64,000 nucleotides of DNA, from NCBI RefSeq assembly GCF_014653155.1, contig NZ_BNAF01000014.1:1-64000 (forward strand), written 5' to 3'. Position numbers and translations under genes: made by a program. The DNA is from Sphingobacterium griseoflavum (GTDB lineage Bacteria > Bacteroidota > Bacteroidia > Sphingobacteriales > Sphingobacteriaceae). The notes beneath the pieces were generated by a model. That model was given only the letters and a program-made list of their open reading frames with translations, was not told where the DNA came from and ran no database searches. This document shows positions 7,634 through 15,746 of this stretch, in pieces (the first letter of the stretch is position 1; each line of letters begins with the position of its first letter).

Positions 7634-8209
7634 TTATTTCCAAGTAAAGGTGTGGAGAAGATGTTCAATATCCTGTTGAATAAAGTCTAACACCGGTTGT
7701 ATCGAATCCAGGTGGGGCTTTTCGTGAAAGTATAGTGCACCCCGTAGATAGTGTTTGCTGCTATCTGATACAAAGAATTGCAGGTTGGAGGCGGTATTTC
7801 CGTGTATCAAATAAGTTACCCCGTACAGCTTTTTTTCGGGCTTATGTATTTTTACTTGGTCAATGGACGTTGCTTTTGTCGTATGCTTAAATGCAAATGT
7901 GCGTGCATCTTCGGTCAATTGTTTTAGTGGTGCTTCCGCATTTATCCCGAAATAGCTGAGGTGCAGGCGCGCATTAAATTGCGGGAAGTCCAAATTTTTC
8001 CAACAGGGATGAGCGCCATCGGTCTGATCGGGACTTAGCTTCGCATAGGTAGGTTGCTCAAATAAAAAAGGGCATCCGGTTGCGGCTACGGTATAGGATT
8101 TTTCAGGCAGGTCTATCCGAAAAAAGCCTCTGGGTTTTGGGGAATGATCAGGAGCTTGACAGGCGAATAGTAACGAAATTATGAACCATCCCGCGATGCT
8201 ATACCTCAT
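7634..8209 (-). CDS. gldD: gliding-motility-type lipoprotein GldD
   Basis: This 191-aa lipoprotein has the signal M-R-Y-S-I-A-G-W-F-I-I-S-L-L-F-A-C with Cys 17 as lipid site. The conserved GldD start of the mature chain follows: P-K-P-R-G-F-F-R-I-D-L-P-E-K-S-Y, then C-P-F-L-F-E-Q-P-T-Y. GldD is needed for gliding in Flavobacterium but is also found in non-gliding Bacteroidota, where its job is unclear. A longer frame begins at 8260, but ATG 8209 gives a proper signal peptide and only an 11-bp overlap with aroE. Confidence 0.88.
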   Translation of the reverse strand: MRYSIAGWFIISLLFACQAPDHSPKPRGFFRIDLPEKSYTVAATGCPFLFEQPTYAKLSPDQTDGAHPCWKNLDFPQFNARLHLSYFGINAEAPLKQLTEDARTFAFKHTTKATSIDQVKIHKPEKKLYGVTYLIHGNTASNLQFFVSDSSKHYLRGALYFHEKPHLDSIQPVLDFIQQDIEHLLHTFTWK

Positions 8210-8945
8210 TCCAGATCTTCCAGTTGCGTTCTGCCTGCAACACCAACATTTCATAGCCATTTTTCGTGGTAGCGCCGCGTTCTTTGCCCTTCTTCAGGAA
8301 AAGCGTCTCCTCGGGGTTATAAATCAAGTCGTATAGCAAGTGGCTTTCTCCAATGCCTTCATACGGAATATGGGGACATTCTTGAATATTTGGAAATGTT
8401 CCTACGGGCGAACAATTTACCAAAAGTTTGTGATCCCGGATAACGGCTTCTGTTAGATCGGTGTAAGTCAGGTCGCCGTTATCTCGCTGACGACTGACAA
8501 TGCGGTAGGATATGCCCAACTTTTTTAATGCGTAGTAAACCGCTTGCGCGGCTCCTCCGTTGCCAAAGACCAATGCTGTCTGGTGTTTGGCTGTCAACAA
8601 GGGGCGCAAAGACTGTTCAAAACCAAAGGCATCTGTATTGAAGCCTTTTAAAAAAGCCTTCCCATTTTTCCGTTCAATGCGGACACAATTTACGGCATTT
8701 ATCTCTTCAGCCTCCGGCGAAAGCTCGTCTAGAAATGCCATGACGTTTCGTTTATGGGGAATCGTTACATTGAAACCGCAAAAATTTGGATCGGTATCAT
8801 ATAGCGTTTGAAACCCGTCCAGCGTTTCCAGCGGATATAGATCATAGTTTATATCGCTGATGTTTTCCCTTTCAAACTTTTCAAGATAAAACTTTTTGGA
8901 AAAAGAGTGTCCCAATGGATAGCCTATGAGTCCTAGTTTTTTCAT
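8199..8945 (-). CDS. aroE: shikimate dehydrogenase
   Basis: This 248-aa enzyme reduces 3-dehydroshikimate to shikimate with NADPH in aromatic amino acid synthesis. Shikimate-binding S-F-S is at residues 14-16, N-V-T-I-P-H-K carries the catalytic lysine (about 66), N-T-D-A the catalytic aspartate, and G-N-G-G-A-A-Q-A the NADP-binding loop (about 127). It is slightly shorter than the E. coli enzyme (272 aa), as is common in Bacteroidota. Its ATG overlaps the stop of the TPR gene by 4 bp (ATGA), which suggests translational coupling. Confidence 0.96.
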   Translation of the reverse strand: MKKLGLIGYPLGHSFSKKFYLEKFERENISDINYDLYPLETLDGFQTLYDTDPNFCGFNVTIPHKRNVMAFLDELSPEAEEINAVNCVRIERKNGKAFLKGFNTDAFGFEQSLRPLLTAKHQTALVFGNGGAAQAVYYALKKLGISYRIVSRQRDNGDLTYTDLTEAVIRDHKLLVNCSPVGTFPNIQECPHIPYEGIGESHLLYDLIYNPEETLFLKKGKERGATTKNGYEMLVLQAERNWKIWNEV

Positions 8946-10351
8946 GGGTGGTTTGTATATTTCCGGATAATGTCCACAATGATTTTGTTCCCCTGAAGCT
9001 GGGGCAGGTAATCGAACAAAATGTAGAATTTTTCAGGATTGGTTGCCAATCCTAATTCCAAGAAGTTCAACGCTTCGTTGTATTGCCCGTTGGCGAAAAG
9101 ATAGGCCACAACGCGGTAATATAGTTCTGACGACTCAGGATTTTGCTTAATGGCATCGGCCATCACGTCGATCGCTTCGATATATTTTCCTTGCTCAAAA
9201 TAGATCGAAGAAAAATCAAGCCAAGCATCTATATCCGTAGGATTAAGCTCAACAACCTTCGTGTACGCAAATTCTGACTCCTCGAACTGATTAAGCTTGT
9301 AACGAGCATCGGCGATGGCAAACCAATAGTCCGGATTGCTATCATCCAGCTCCAACGCTTTTTTATAAAAGTGCAACGATTCAAAAGGGCGATCATCAAA
9401 ATCTAAGGTAACACCGATTCCGAACCAGCCATCGGCTAATTGCGGATCCAATTTTACTGCTTTTTTATAATTCGCTCTCGCTTCTTCCATCAATTCTAAC
9501 TTCTCATAACACTCCCCGATAGCACAATATACGTCCGCAGTAGGTGTTTCATATTCGAAACTCTGTTTATAAACATCAATTGCTTCGGTATACTTCTGTG
9601 TACTGATGAGCACATTGCCCTTATTGAAATAAGCGGGCACGAAAGATTCGTTGATCAGTATCGCGTAATCGTAGGAGTCGATGGCTTCTTCAAATCGTTC
9701 GAGCTTATCGTATACCATACCGAGGTTGAACCAAGCAGCATAGGAGTAGGGATCTTTGTCAATGTATTGCTTATAAAACTCGATGCTTTCATCGGGCTTT
9801 TCCATAATCTCGTAGCAAAAAGCCAATGCATTCAGCGCATCATCATTTTCCATATTGATTTCCAATGATTTCTTCAAGTATGCAATAGCTTGCTCGTAGT
9901 CTCCCTTCAATTGAAATAATTCTGCTGTTTGGAGGTAAGCTTCGGCGGTATCTTCACCGAGTTCTATCGCTTTTAGAAAAAGGAGCTCTGCCTGTTCGAT
10001 GTCGCCTTGAAGCAGGCAAATGTTTCCTTTGAGAAGATGCACCTCCCCGCTGTTTGGCTCCAATGCGGTAGCTTTATCTAACTGGAACAATGCTTTCTCA
10101 AGCTGATTGATCCGACCGTAAATCTGCGCCTTTTTCAACAGGAATAAAGTCTCGTAGGGATGCTGGCCAGTGGCATACTCTGCAACCTGCAGTGCCTTGA
10201 CAGGATCGTTTTTATCGATATAGTATTCGATTATACTTTCGAAAGCCTTCGCATCAAAAAAGTATTGATCTTGGTTTCGCAGCATTTCCTCGTATCGATC
10301 GACAGACAGTTTTTGTTCCTCGGGCGAGCCAAATTCGAAATCTTCTTCCAT
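8942..10351 (-). CDS. tetratricopeptide repeat protein
   Basis: This 469-aa protein has no signal peptide or membrane segment and consists almost wholly of TPR units, about eleven in series. Examples are G-D-Y-E-Q-A-I-A-Y-L-K-K-S-L, A-A-W-F-N-L-G-M-V-Y-D-K-L and A-Y-F-N-K-G-N-V-L. The composition is acidic. Such solenoids bind other proteins. The partner is unknown. It is the first gene of the operon leading to aroE, gldD, an MBL hydrolase and an FtsX permease, and similar TPR-aroE pairs occur in related genomes as far as I recall. Confidence 0.88.
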   Translation of the reverse strand: MEEDFEFGSPEEQKLSVDRYEEMLRNQDQYFFDAKAFESIIEYYIDKNDPVKALQVAEYATGQHPYETLFLLKKAQIYGRINQLEKALFQLDKATALEPNSGEVHLLKGNICLLQGDIEQAELLFLKAIELGEDTAEAYLQTAELFQLKGDYEQAIAYLKKSLEINMENDDALNALAFCYEIMEKPDESIEFYKQYIDKDPYSYAAWFNLGMVYDKLERFEEAIDSYDYAILINESFVPAYFNKGNVLISTQKYTEAIDVYKQSFEYETPTADVYCAIGECYEKLELMEEARANYKKAVKLDPQLADGWFGIGVTLDFDDRPFESLHFYKKALELDDSNPDYWFAIADARYKLNQFEESEFAYTKVVELNPTDIDAWLDFSSIYFEQGKYIEAIDVMADAIKQNPESSELYYRVVAYLFANGQYNEALNFLELGLATNPEKFYILFDYLPQLQGNKIIVDIIRKYTNHP

Positions 10352-10466
10352 ATCACTCCTTTCATTTTAATTTAAAAATCGCTTGAATCCTCACGCTAGA
10401 AGAAATTTATAAAGAAAATGTGACTTCCAGTTGCTTTTGTTTTCCACATTTTCACATACGGCTTTA

Positions 10467-10474
10467 CAAAGATA
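10467..10474 (-). promoter_or_regulatory. -7 box of the TPR-aroE-gldD operon
   Basis: TATCTTTG on the minus strand fits the -7 consensus, with CTG rather than TTG 21 bp upstream. It lies between the ompA terminator and the TPR start, giving a leader of about 110 nt. Confidence 0.5.
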
Positions 10475-10498
10475 GCTTAAAATATTGATTTTAAGCAG

Positions 10499-10525
10499 AA
10501 AAGCCGATCCTGATGGATCGGCTTT
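10499..10525 (-). terminator. terminator of the ompA-family gene
   Basis: On the minus strand AAAGCCGATCC, a four-base loop and GGATCGGCTTTT form an 11-bp perfect stem ending in T residues, 28 bp after the stop codon. Confidence 0.9.
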
Positions 10526-10553
10526 CTTATCGTTTTATAATTCTTGAAAAGAA

Positions 10554-11948
10554 TTATTTTTTGATTTCTACACGACGGTTTTGAACGCGGCCTTCTTCTG
10601 TAGCGTTTGATGCAACAGGATTAGCTTCACCGTAACCATTAGCAGAGATGCTTGACGCAGAAACACCAGCGTTAACTAGATATTGTTTAACTGCATTTGC
10701 ACGGTCTTTAGATAAGTTCATGTTGTAATCTTCAGAACCTTCTGCAGAAGCATAACCATCTAATTTTACAGAAGAGTTAGCGCTACGCAATTCTTGTGCT
10801 AATTTATCTAATGTCGCGTAAGATTCAGTTTTCAAGACAGAGCTATCAAACTCGAATTGGATAGGCGCATAGTAAGCTCCAGTAGTTGCATTAGTAACAA
10901 CTGGCTCTGGGAATTTGATCGGACATCCTGAACCATCTACTGCAGTACCTGCAGGTGTTCCTGGACATTTGTCGAATTTATCAGATACACCATCACCATC
11001 AGAGTCTTTGCTCAATTGATCAACAGTACCTTCTAAAGTAGATACGCGTTGTTTCAATGCTTCCACTTCGTTACGCAATGAAGGATCTTTCAACTCATCA
11101 TATAACGTAGCAACAGGGTTTGTGAACGTTAAGCTTTCTTTATCACGTGAGCCTAAAGTGAACTCTAGACCACCGTAAACGTTGGAGAATTTACCTTTAA
11201 CATCAGAACGGCCTGGACCATATAATAAGTTATCATCTGTGAAGTTCATAGTGTAACCTAGGTTCAAGGCAACAACTTCAGATAATTTAAATTTCACACC
11301 AACACCTACTGGTACGAAAGCAGCCATTTTGAAATCACGGTCACCTACTAGTTCTCTGTCACCAAAGATCTCTTCACCCCATTGACCTTTTTTGTCAACA
11401 GAAGCACCTGTGAAATCGTTGTTTGTGTACTGAACAGGGTTGTTCGCCAATACTCCCAAACCTACTTTAGCGTAGAAGTTCACAGCATTTTCTCTTCTTA
11501 GGAAGTCGATTGTACCTAATTGGAAAACACCATTTAAGCTAGCTGCCCAGTTTACTTCTGTTTCTGCAGAACGAGCATCAATACCCCATGCAGTTGACTC
11601 AATAGCACCGTTTGGTTGGTTAGAGATCGCGTGGTTGAAAGTTTTGATGCGACCACGGTTACCTTCCAATTCCAAACCGAATAGGTGAGAGAATTGTTTG
11701 CGTACAGTTAAACCATAGTACTCACCAACTTTATTTTGGAATAAACCAACTTTTTGACCGAAGTTGTTGGATCCACCAACGATTACGTTAGGTGTAGTGA
11801 TACCACCTTGAACACCGATCGACCAAGTTCTGTATTGTGATCTTCCACCGAATACAGTTGGAGTTTGTGCTTGAGCGTTCTCAGCAAAACCTAAAGCGGC
11901 GACTAAAGAAGCTGCAACAGCTGTTTTTTTAATTGTAGAATAGTTCAT
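10554..11948 (-). CDS. OmpA-family outer membrane protein with TSP3 linker
   Basis: This 464-aa protein has a signal peptide ending in E-N-A-Q-A-Q (about residue 27) and an N-terminal beta-barrel (28-275). A short coiled coil follows (E-V-E-A-L-K-Q-R-V-S-T-L-E), then a calcium-binding thrombospondin type 3 linker (D-S-D-G-D-G-V-S-D-K, C-P-G-T-P-A-G-T) and a C-terminal OmpA domain (360-464). The OmpA domain contains N-L-S-K-D-R-A-N-A-V and ends Q-N-R-R-V-E-I, typical of peptidoglycan binding. It probably anchors the outer membrane to the cell wall and is abundant. A longer frame begins at 12029, but ATG 11948 directly precedes the signal peptide. Confidence 0.93.
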   Translation of the reverse strand: MNYSTIKKTAVAASLVAALGFAENAQAQTPTVFGGRSQYRTWSIGVQGGITTPNVIVGGSNNFGQKVGLFQNKVGEYYGLTVRKQFSHLFGLELEGNRGRIKTFNHAISNQPNGAIESTAWGIDARSAETEVNWAASLNGVFQLGTIDFLRRENAVNFYAKVGLGVLANNPVQYTNNDFTGASVDKKGQWGEEIFGDRELVGDRDFKMAAFVPVGVGVKFKLSEVVALNLGYTMNFTDDNLLYGPGRSDVKGKFSNVYGGLEFTLGSRDKESLTFTNPVATLYDELKDPSLRNEVEALKQRVSTLEGTVDQLSKDSDGDGVSDKFDKCPGTPAGTAVDGSGCPIKFPEPVVTNATTGAYYAPIQFEFDSSVLKTESYATLDKLAQELRSANSSVKLDGYASAEGSEDYNMNLSKDRANAVKQYLVNAGVSASSISANGYGEANPVASNATEEGRVQNRRVEIKK

Positions 11949-12192
11949 ACTCTTGTTTTTAAGGTTATTAAAATTTTTAATTGTTTTCACTTTTTCAATT
12001 TTAACATAACTTAACAATAACGATGCCAAAAAATATTAGCCTCGCAAAAATTTTGTTAAAAAACCAAATTTACCGACAATCAGCAAAAATGTTCGCGTAA
12101 AAGTATGTATATAATTTAGAAACGCAAAATTTTTTGAGTTTTTTTGCTCGAAAGTCAATAAAAACATCAAGTTATGTGGTTAACGTGCTACG

Positions 12193-13203
12193 TTAGAGGA
12201 TATAGTGGATAACAGCAAGTGAAAGTCCACCCAGTACAGCGCTCACCGGTATAGTAAGGATCCAAGCCCAAAGCAGGCTTATGGTCACGCCCCAACGAAC
12301 CGCAGACACACGCTTGACGACGCCAACCCCGATGATCGAACCGGTGATGGTGTGTGTTGTGGAAGCTGGGATACCAAAATGTTCGGTGACACCCAATGTC
12401 ACTGCGCCAGCAGTTTCGGCGGCAACACCTTCTAGCGGTGTTACTTTCGTGATTTTTGTTCCCATTGTCTTGACGATTTTCCAACCCCCACTCATGGTTC
12501 CGGCAGCGATTGCAATATAACAGGATAGCGGCACCCAATTTGGCATTTGCTCAAAATCCTGAATGACATTTTGTGCGATAAGGGCGGTGGCAATAATACC
12601 CATAACTTTTTGCGCGTCATTTCCACCATGTGCAAAGCTCAACGCTGCGGAAGATATCAATTGACATATTTTGAACCATTTTTCGGCCACCGCAGGGCGC
12701 GCGCGCTTAGCGAGATTCATAATAATCAAGGTGATGATTACGGAGATGAACATCCCCAGTATGGGTGCAAGCACGATAAAGGAGACCGTTTTCAGAATCG
12801 CGTTTTGATTTACTGCTAAAAAGGGATTCGCACCGCTTATCCACGCGTAAGCCATGCCGGATCCGGCGAAGCTTCCGATCAAGGTATGGGAAGAACTTGA
12901 GGGAATTCCATAGTACCAAGTAAACAGGTTCCAGGAAATTGCGGCAACGAGCCCGGCGAAGATCACCTCCAAGGTGATGTATTCTTCTAATACCGTTTTT
13001 GCAATGGTATTGGCCACTTTGTGATCGGTGAAGTAAAAATATGCCGCGAAATTGAAAAGCGCTGCCCACAACACTGCCATAAAGGGAGTCAATACTTTGG
13101 TTGAAACAACCGTGGCAATCGAGTTGGCCGCATCATGGAAACCATTGATGTAGTCAAAGGCGATTGCCAGGATGACAACGACAATCAATAATGTTGAAAT
13201 CAT
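12193..13203 (-). CDS. pit: inorganic phosphate transporter, PiT family
   Basis: This 336-aa integral membrane protein has about ten hydrophobic segments and the two PiT signatures: G-F-H-D-A-A-N-S-I-A-T (about residue 21) and G-G-N-D-A-Q-K-V-M-G (about 193). S-S-S-H-T-L-I-G and S-T-T-H-T-I-T-G repeats also occur. PiT proteins take up phosphate with cations at low affinity. It follows the DUF47 gene by 27 bp, the usual pairing. A 6-bp inverted repeat (12181-12195) includes its stop codon. Confidence 0.94.
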   Translation of the reverse strand: MISTLLIVVVILAIAFDYINGFHDAANSIATVVSTKVLTPFMAVLWAALFNFAAYFYFTDHKVANTIAKTVLEEYITLEVIFAGLVAAISWNLFTWYYGIPSSSSHTLIGSFAGSGMAYAWISGANPFLAVNQNAILKTVSFIVLAPILGMFISVIITLIIMNLAKRARPAVAEKWFKICQLISSAALSFAHGGNDAQKVMGIIATALIAQNVIQDFEQMPNWVPLSCYIAIAAGTMSGGWKIVKTMGTKITKVTPLEGVAAETAGAVTLGVTEHFGIPASTTHTITGSIIGVGVVKRVSAVRWGVTISLLWAWILTIPVSAVLGGLSLAVIHYIL

Positions 13204-13230
13204 AATAAATTTGTTTTCTTGCTGCTGGAA

Positions 13231-13878
13231 TTAAGCATTTTTCACCAAAATACTTTCTAATACGTTCGCAACGTCTTCACATTTATCTGTCGCATCTTCC
13301 ATTGCTGAAAGGACTTCTTTGTTCTTGATCAACGTGATAGCATCCTTTTCATATTCGAAGAGTTCGCCAACGGCCTTATCGAAGATATAATCAGCTTTAT
13401 TTTCTACGCTATTGATGCGGACGCAAGAATCCGTGATATTCCGGATATTTTTCAGGTCTTTAAGCTCATTCAGTGCTGTTGCTACATGCTCGGTCGCTTC
13501 GACGATAAGGTCTGTTATTTCTTTCATCGCTTGACTCGGGTTATGCACCTTATAGAGTTCCATGCGGTTTGAGGCTCCATGAATGAAGTCTGCTACATCA
13601 TCTAGGGAACTCGCCAGCGCATGGATATCTTCGCGATCGAAAGGCGTAATGAAATTTTTTCCTAGTTCTAAGTGGATTTGGTGAGTGATATTGTCTCCAC
13701 GATGTTCAAGGTCTTCTAATTTCTTGTTCAGGTCAGCGCGTTTTGCCAGATCTGTGGAGTAAACCGTTTCTTGCAGCAGTTTAGCCATCTCGATTAGGTT
13801 AGCGCCTGCTTGTTCAAACAAAGGGAAAAACTTCTTGTCCTTTGGAACGAAATACTGAAAAATGCTATTTAAAGACAT
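13231..13878 (-). CDS. DUF47 family PiT-accessory protein (PhoU-like)
   Basis: This 215-aa helical protein belongs to DUF47/PhoU_div, cytoplasmic partners encoded beside PiT transporters. Family features are F-F-P-L-F-E-Q-A-G-A-N near the start, L-E-H-R-G-D-N-I-T-H and T-P-F-D-R-E-D-I-H-A (about 75), and D-D-V-A-D-F-I. It is thought to control Pit activity. It is the first gene of DUF47-pit and has its own -7 box plus a TTAACA repeat resembling a Pho box. A PhoR-like kinase lies just upstream in the same direction. Confidence 0.92.
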   Translation of the reverse strand: MSLNSIFQYFVPKDKKFFPLFEQAGANLIEMAKLLQETVYSTDLAKRADLNKKLEDLEHRGDNITHQIHLELGKNFITPFDREDIHALASSLDDVADFIHGASNRMELYKVHNPSQAMKEITDLIVEATEHVATALNELKDLKNIRNITDSCVRINSVENKADYIFDKAVGELFEYEKDAITLIKNKEVLSAMEDATDKCEDVANVLESILVKNA

Positions 13879-13894
13879 ATTGATTGAATTTCTG

Positions 13895-13928
13895 CAAAAT
13901 TATGAATGATATGTTAAGTTAATGTTAA
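13895..13928 (-). promoter_or_regulatory. candidate Pho box and promoter of DUF47-pit
   Basis: On the minus strand two exact TTAACA copies (13928-13923 and 13917-13912, 11-bp period, N5 spacer) are followed after 9 nt by TAATTTTG (13902-13895), a fit to TAnnTTTG. No TTG is present at -33. The repeat covers that place, as an activator-dependent promoter would. The spacing matches the TT(A/C)ACA repeats of Bacillus PhoP boxes. Use by a Bacteroidota PhoB is inferred. Confidence 0.5.
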
Positions 13929-13960
13929 GTTTTGGGAATGCGTGTAACCTCAATCTCATA

Positions 13961-14995
13961 TTAACTATTTTTAGCAGGAGCCAGCGTGAAGCCGAATGTC
14001 GTGCCTATACCTTCTGTGCTTCTGACATTTACGTTTTGCTCGTGGGCCTCCACAATGTGTTTTACAATAGCCAGTCCAAGGCCCGACCCCCCGATTTCGC
14101 GCGATCGGCTTTTGTCTGTTCGATAGAAGCGCTCGAATACCCGTGGTAGATTTTTCTCCTCGATGCCGAGTCCGTCATCCGTTACCTCGACTAAGATTTG
14201 ATCAAATAGCGGGTAGATGGAAATCGAGGTTCGCCCATTTTTTTTGCCATATTTGATGGAGTTGTCGATCAGATTGATAAGAACCTGCTGGATACGTTTT
14301 CTGTCGGCTTTTACAAACACCGGTTGGTTTGCCTTCCCTTTGTACCGTAATTGAATGTTACTGTAGCTGGCCTTGGCTTCCAGATCTTCAATACACTCTT
14401 TTATCAGGCTAGCAACATCAAACTTCTCGATGGTCAATGAAATGATTCCTGTTTCCAGTTTAGAAATTTCATCCAGATCATGGATCAGGTAACTCAATCG
14501 ATCGAGATTTCGGGCTGCTTTTTCCAAGAAATTCTTTGCAATATCGGGATCATCATCAATGAGTCCATCCTGCAAGGTTTCAATGTATCCTTGTGTGGCG
14601 AATAGCGGCGTTTTAAATTCATGGGATATGTTGGAGAGAAATTCTTTACGAAACTGAGCCTGTTCTTGCAGTTTGTTGATTTCCAGCGCCTTTTGTTTCG
14701 CCCAGTCGCGAACCTCCTTCTCGGCATCGGCGATCGGGTCGTCGGCTATTTGCTCGCCAAGGGCATCTTTAAGGTCTTTGCCCAACTTGAGGTTGTGGAT
14801 TAATTTGTACACATTTCGAATGCGTTTGTAAACAAAGCGTTCGAAAAGATTGAGCAAAACCACAAAGCTTAGGATGCCTACAGCAAAAAAGACAAGGCCT
14901 GCAACAGATGCATTTCCTCGGTGCAGGTAGTCTGTCGCAGCAACCAGTAGGCCAAAACTGCAAGAAATGAGCAGTACAAAAAGTCTAAAATTCAT
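13961..14995 (-). CDS. sensor histidine kinase, PhoR-like
   Basis: This 344-aa kinase has two membrane segments (about 5-22 and 31-51) with almost no periplasmic loop and a short linker. The HisKA domain carries the phospho-acceptor His in S-H-E-F-K-T-P (about 125). HATPase_c has N-L-I-D-N-S-I-K-Y (N box), D-D-G-L-G-I and G-G-S-G-L-G-L-A-I-V-K-H. The class I layout without a sensory loop is like PhoR. No response regulator is adjacent, but the next two genes in the same direction are DUF47 and pit, which supports a phosphate role. Its ATG directly follows the psd terminator. Confidence 0.85.
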   Translation of the reverse strand: MNFRLFVLLISCSFGLLVAATDYLHRGNASVAGLVFFAVGILSFVVLLNLFERFVYKRIRNVYKLIHNLKLGKDLKDALGEQIADDPIADAEKEVRDWAKQKALEINKLQEQAQFRKEFLSNISHEFKTPLFATQGYIETLQDGLIDDDPDIAKNFLEKAARNLDRLSYLIHDLDEISKLETGIISLTIEKFDVASLIKECIEDLEAKASYSNIQLRYKGKANQPVFVKADRKRIQQVLINLIDNSIKYGKKNGRTSISIYPLFDQILVEVTDDGLGIEEKNLPRVFERFYRTDKSRSREIGGSGLGLAIVKHIVEAHEQNVNVRSTEGIGTTFGFTLAPAKNS

Positions 14996-15020
14996 AAAAA
15001 AAGCTTCGTGAAACGAAGCC
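14996..15020 (-). terminator. intrinsic terminator of psd, abutting the kinase start codon
   Basis: On the minus strand GGCTTCGT, TTC loop and ACGAAGC form a stem followed by seven T residues, and the next three bases are the ATG of the kinase gene. It lies about 30 bp after the psd stop. Confidence 0.75.
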
Positions 15021-15050
15021 TAAATTACGAATATTGAATTAAAAATAGCG

Positions 15051-15704
15051 TTAAAATGTAGCAATTACAGTTTTCCCACCTATCACCTTATCGCCAATGT
15101 TCACGTTAACCTTGGTTCCAAGGGGCAAGAATAGATCGACCCGCGAGCCGAATTTGATGAATCCAAACTCTTCGCCTTGTTTTACGACATCTTGCTCAGC
15201 GATATAACACACAATCCTTCTCGCCATCGCTCCAGCAATTTGCCGAAACAACACTTCGACGTTCGACTGGTTTTTCACGACGACTGTCGTACGTTCGTTA
15301 TCTGTCGAGGATTTGGGATGCCAAGCCACTAGAAACTTTCCCGGGTGATATTTGAAATAGGAAACGATGCCACTGATCGGGTTTCTGTTGACATGCACGT
15401 TGATTGGCGACATAAATATTGAAACTTGGATACGGCTATCCTGAAAGTATTCATTTTCTATCGTTTCTTCAATGACGACCACTTTTCCATCTGCAGGACA
15501 CAGCACTGTGCCGTCGTCCATGGCAATTTTTTTATTTGGGCTTCTGAAGAATTGAAGGATAACGATAATCAGAAATGCGGAAAGTATATACAAGAACCAT
15601 TGCACATAGGGTGACGCGTCATAATAATTTGCTAGTGCATTGCTAACAAATGCAAATAAAATAACGAGGGCTAAGCTTGTATATCCTTCTTTGTGGAATT
15701 TCAT
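15051..15704 (-). CDS. psd: phosphatidylserine decarboxylase (short, archaeal-like type)
   Basis: This 217-aa pyruvoyl-dependent enzyme should convert phosphatidylserine to phosphatidylethanolamine at the inner membrane. Two membrane segments lie at the N-terminus (about 10-50). V-L-C-P-A-D-G-K-V and I-F-M-S-P-I-N-V-H-V-N-R belong to the catalytic core, and F-G-S-R-V-D (about 187) is the self-cleavage site where serine becomes the pyruvoyl group. A frame six codons longer begins at 15722, but a -7 box at 15720-15727 overlaps it, so ATG 15704 is chosen. Confidence 0.92.
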   Translation of the reverse strand: MKFHKEGYTSLALVILFAFVSNALANYYDASPYVQWFLYILSAFLIIVILQFFRSPNKKIAMDDGTVLCPADGKVVVIEETIENEYFQDSRIQVSIFMSPINVHVNRNPISGIVSYFKYHPGKFLVAWHPKSSTDNERTTVVVKNQSNVEVLFRQIAGAMARRIVCYIAEQDVVKQGEEFGFIKFGSRVDLFLPLGTKVNVNIGDKVIGGKTVIATF

Positions 15705-15719
15705 GTCTTCATTTTTTTG

Positions 15720-15727
15720 CAAATATA
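15720..15727 (-). promoter_or_regulatory. -7 box of psd
   Basis: TATATTTG on the minus strand fits TAnnTTTG and ends 15 nt before ATG 15704. No convincing -33 TTG is seen. Confidence 0.4.
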
Positions 15728-15746
15728 AACATTCGTCGCTATTCGG

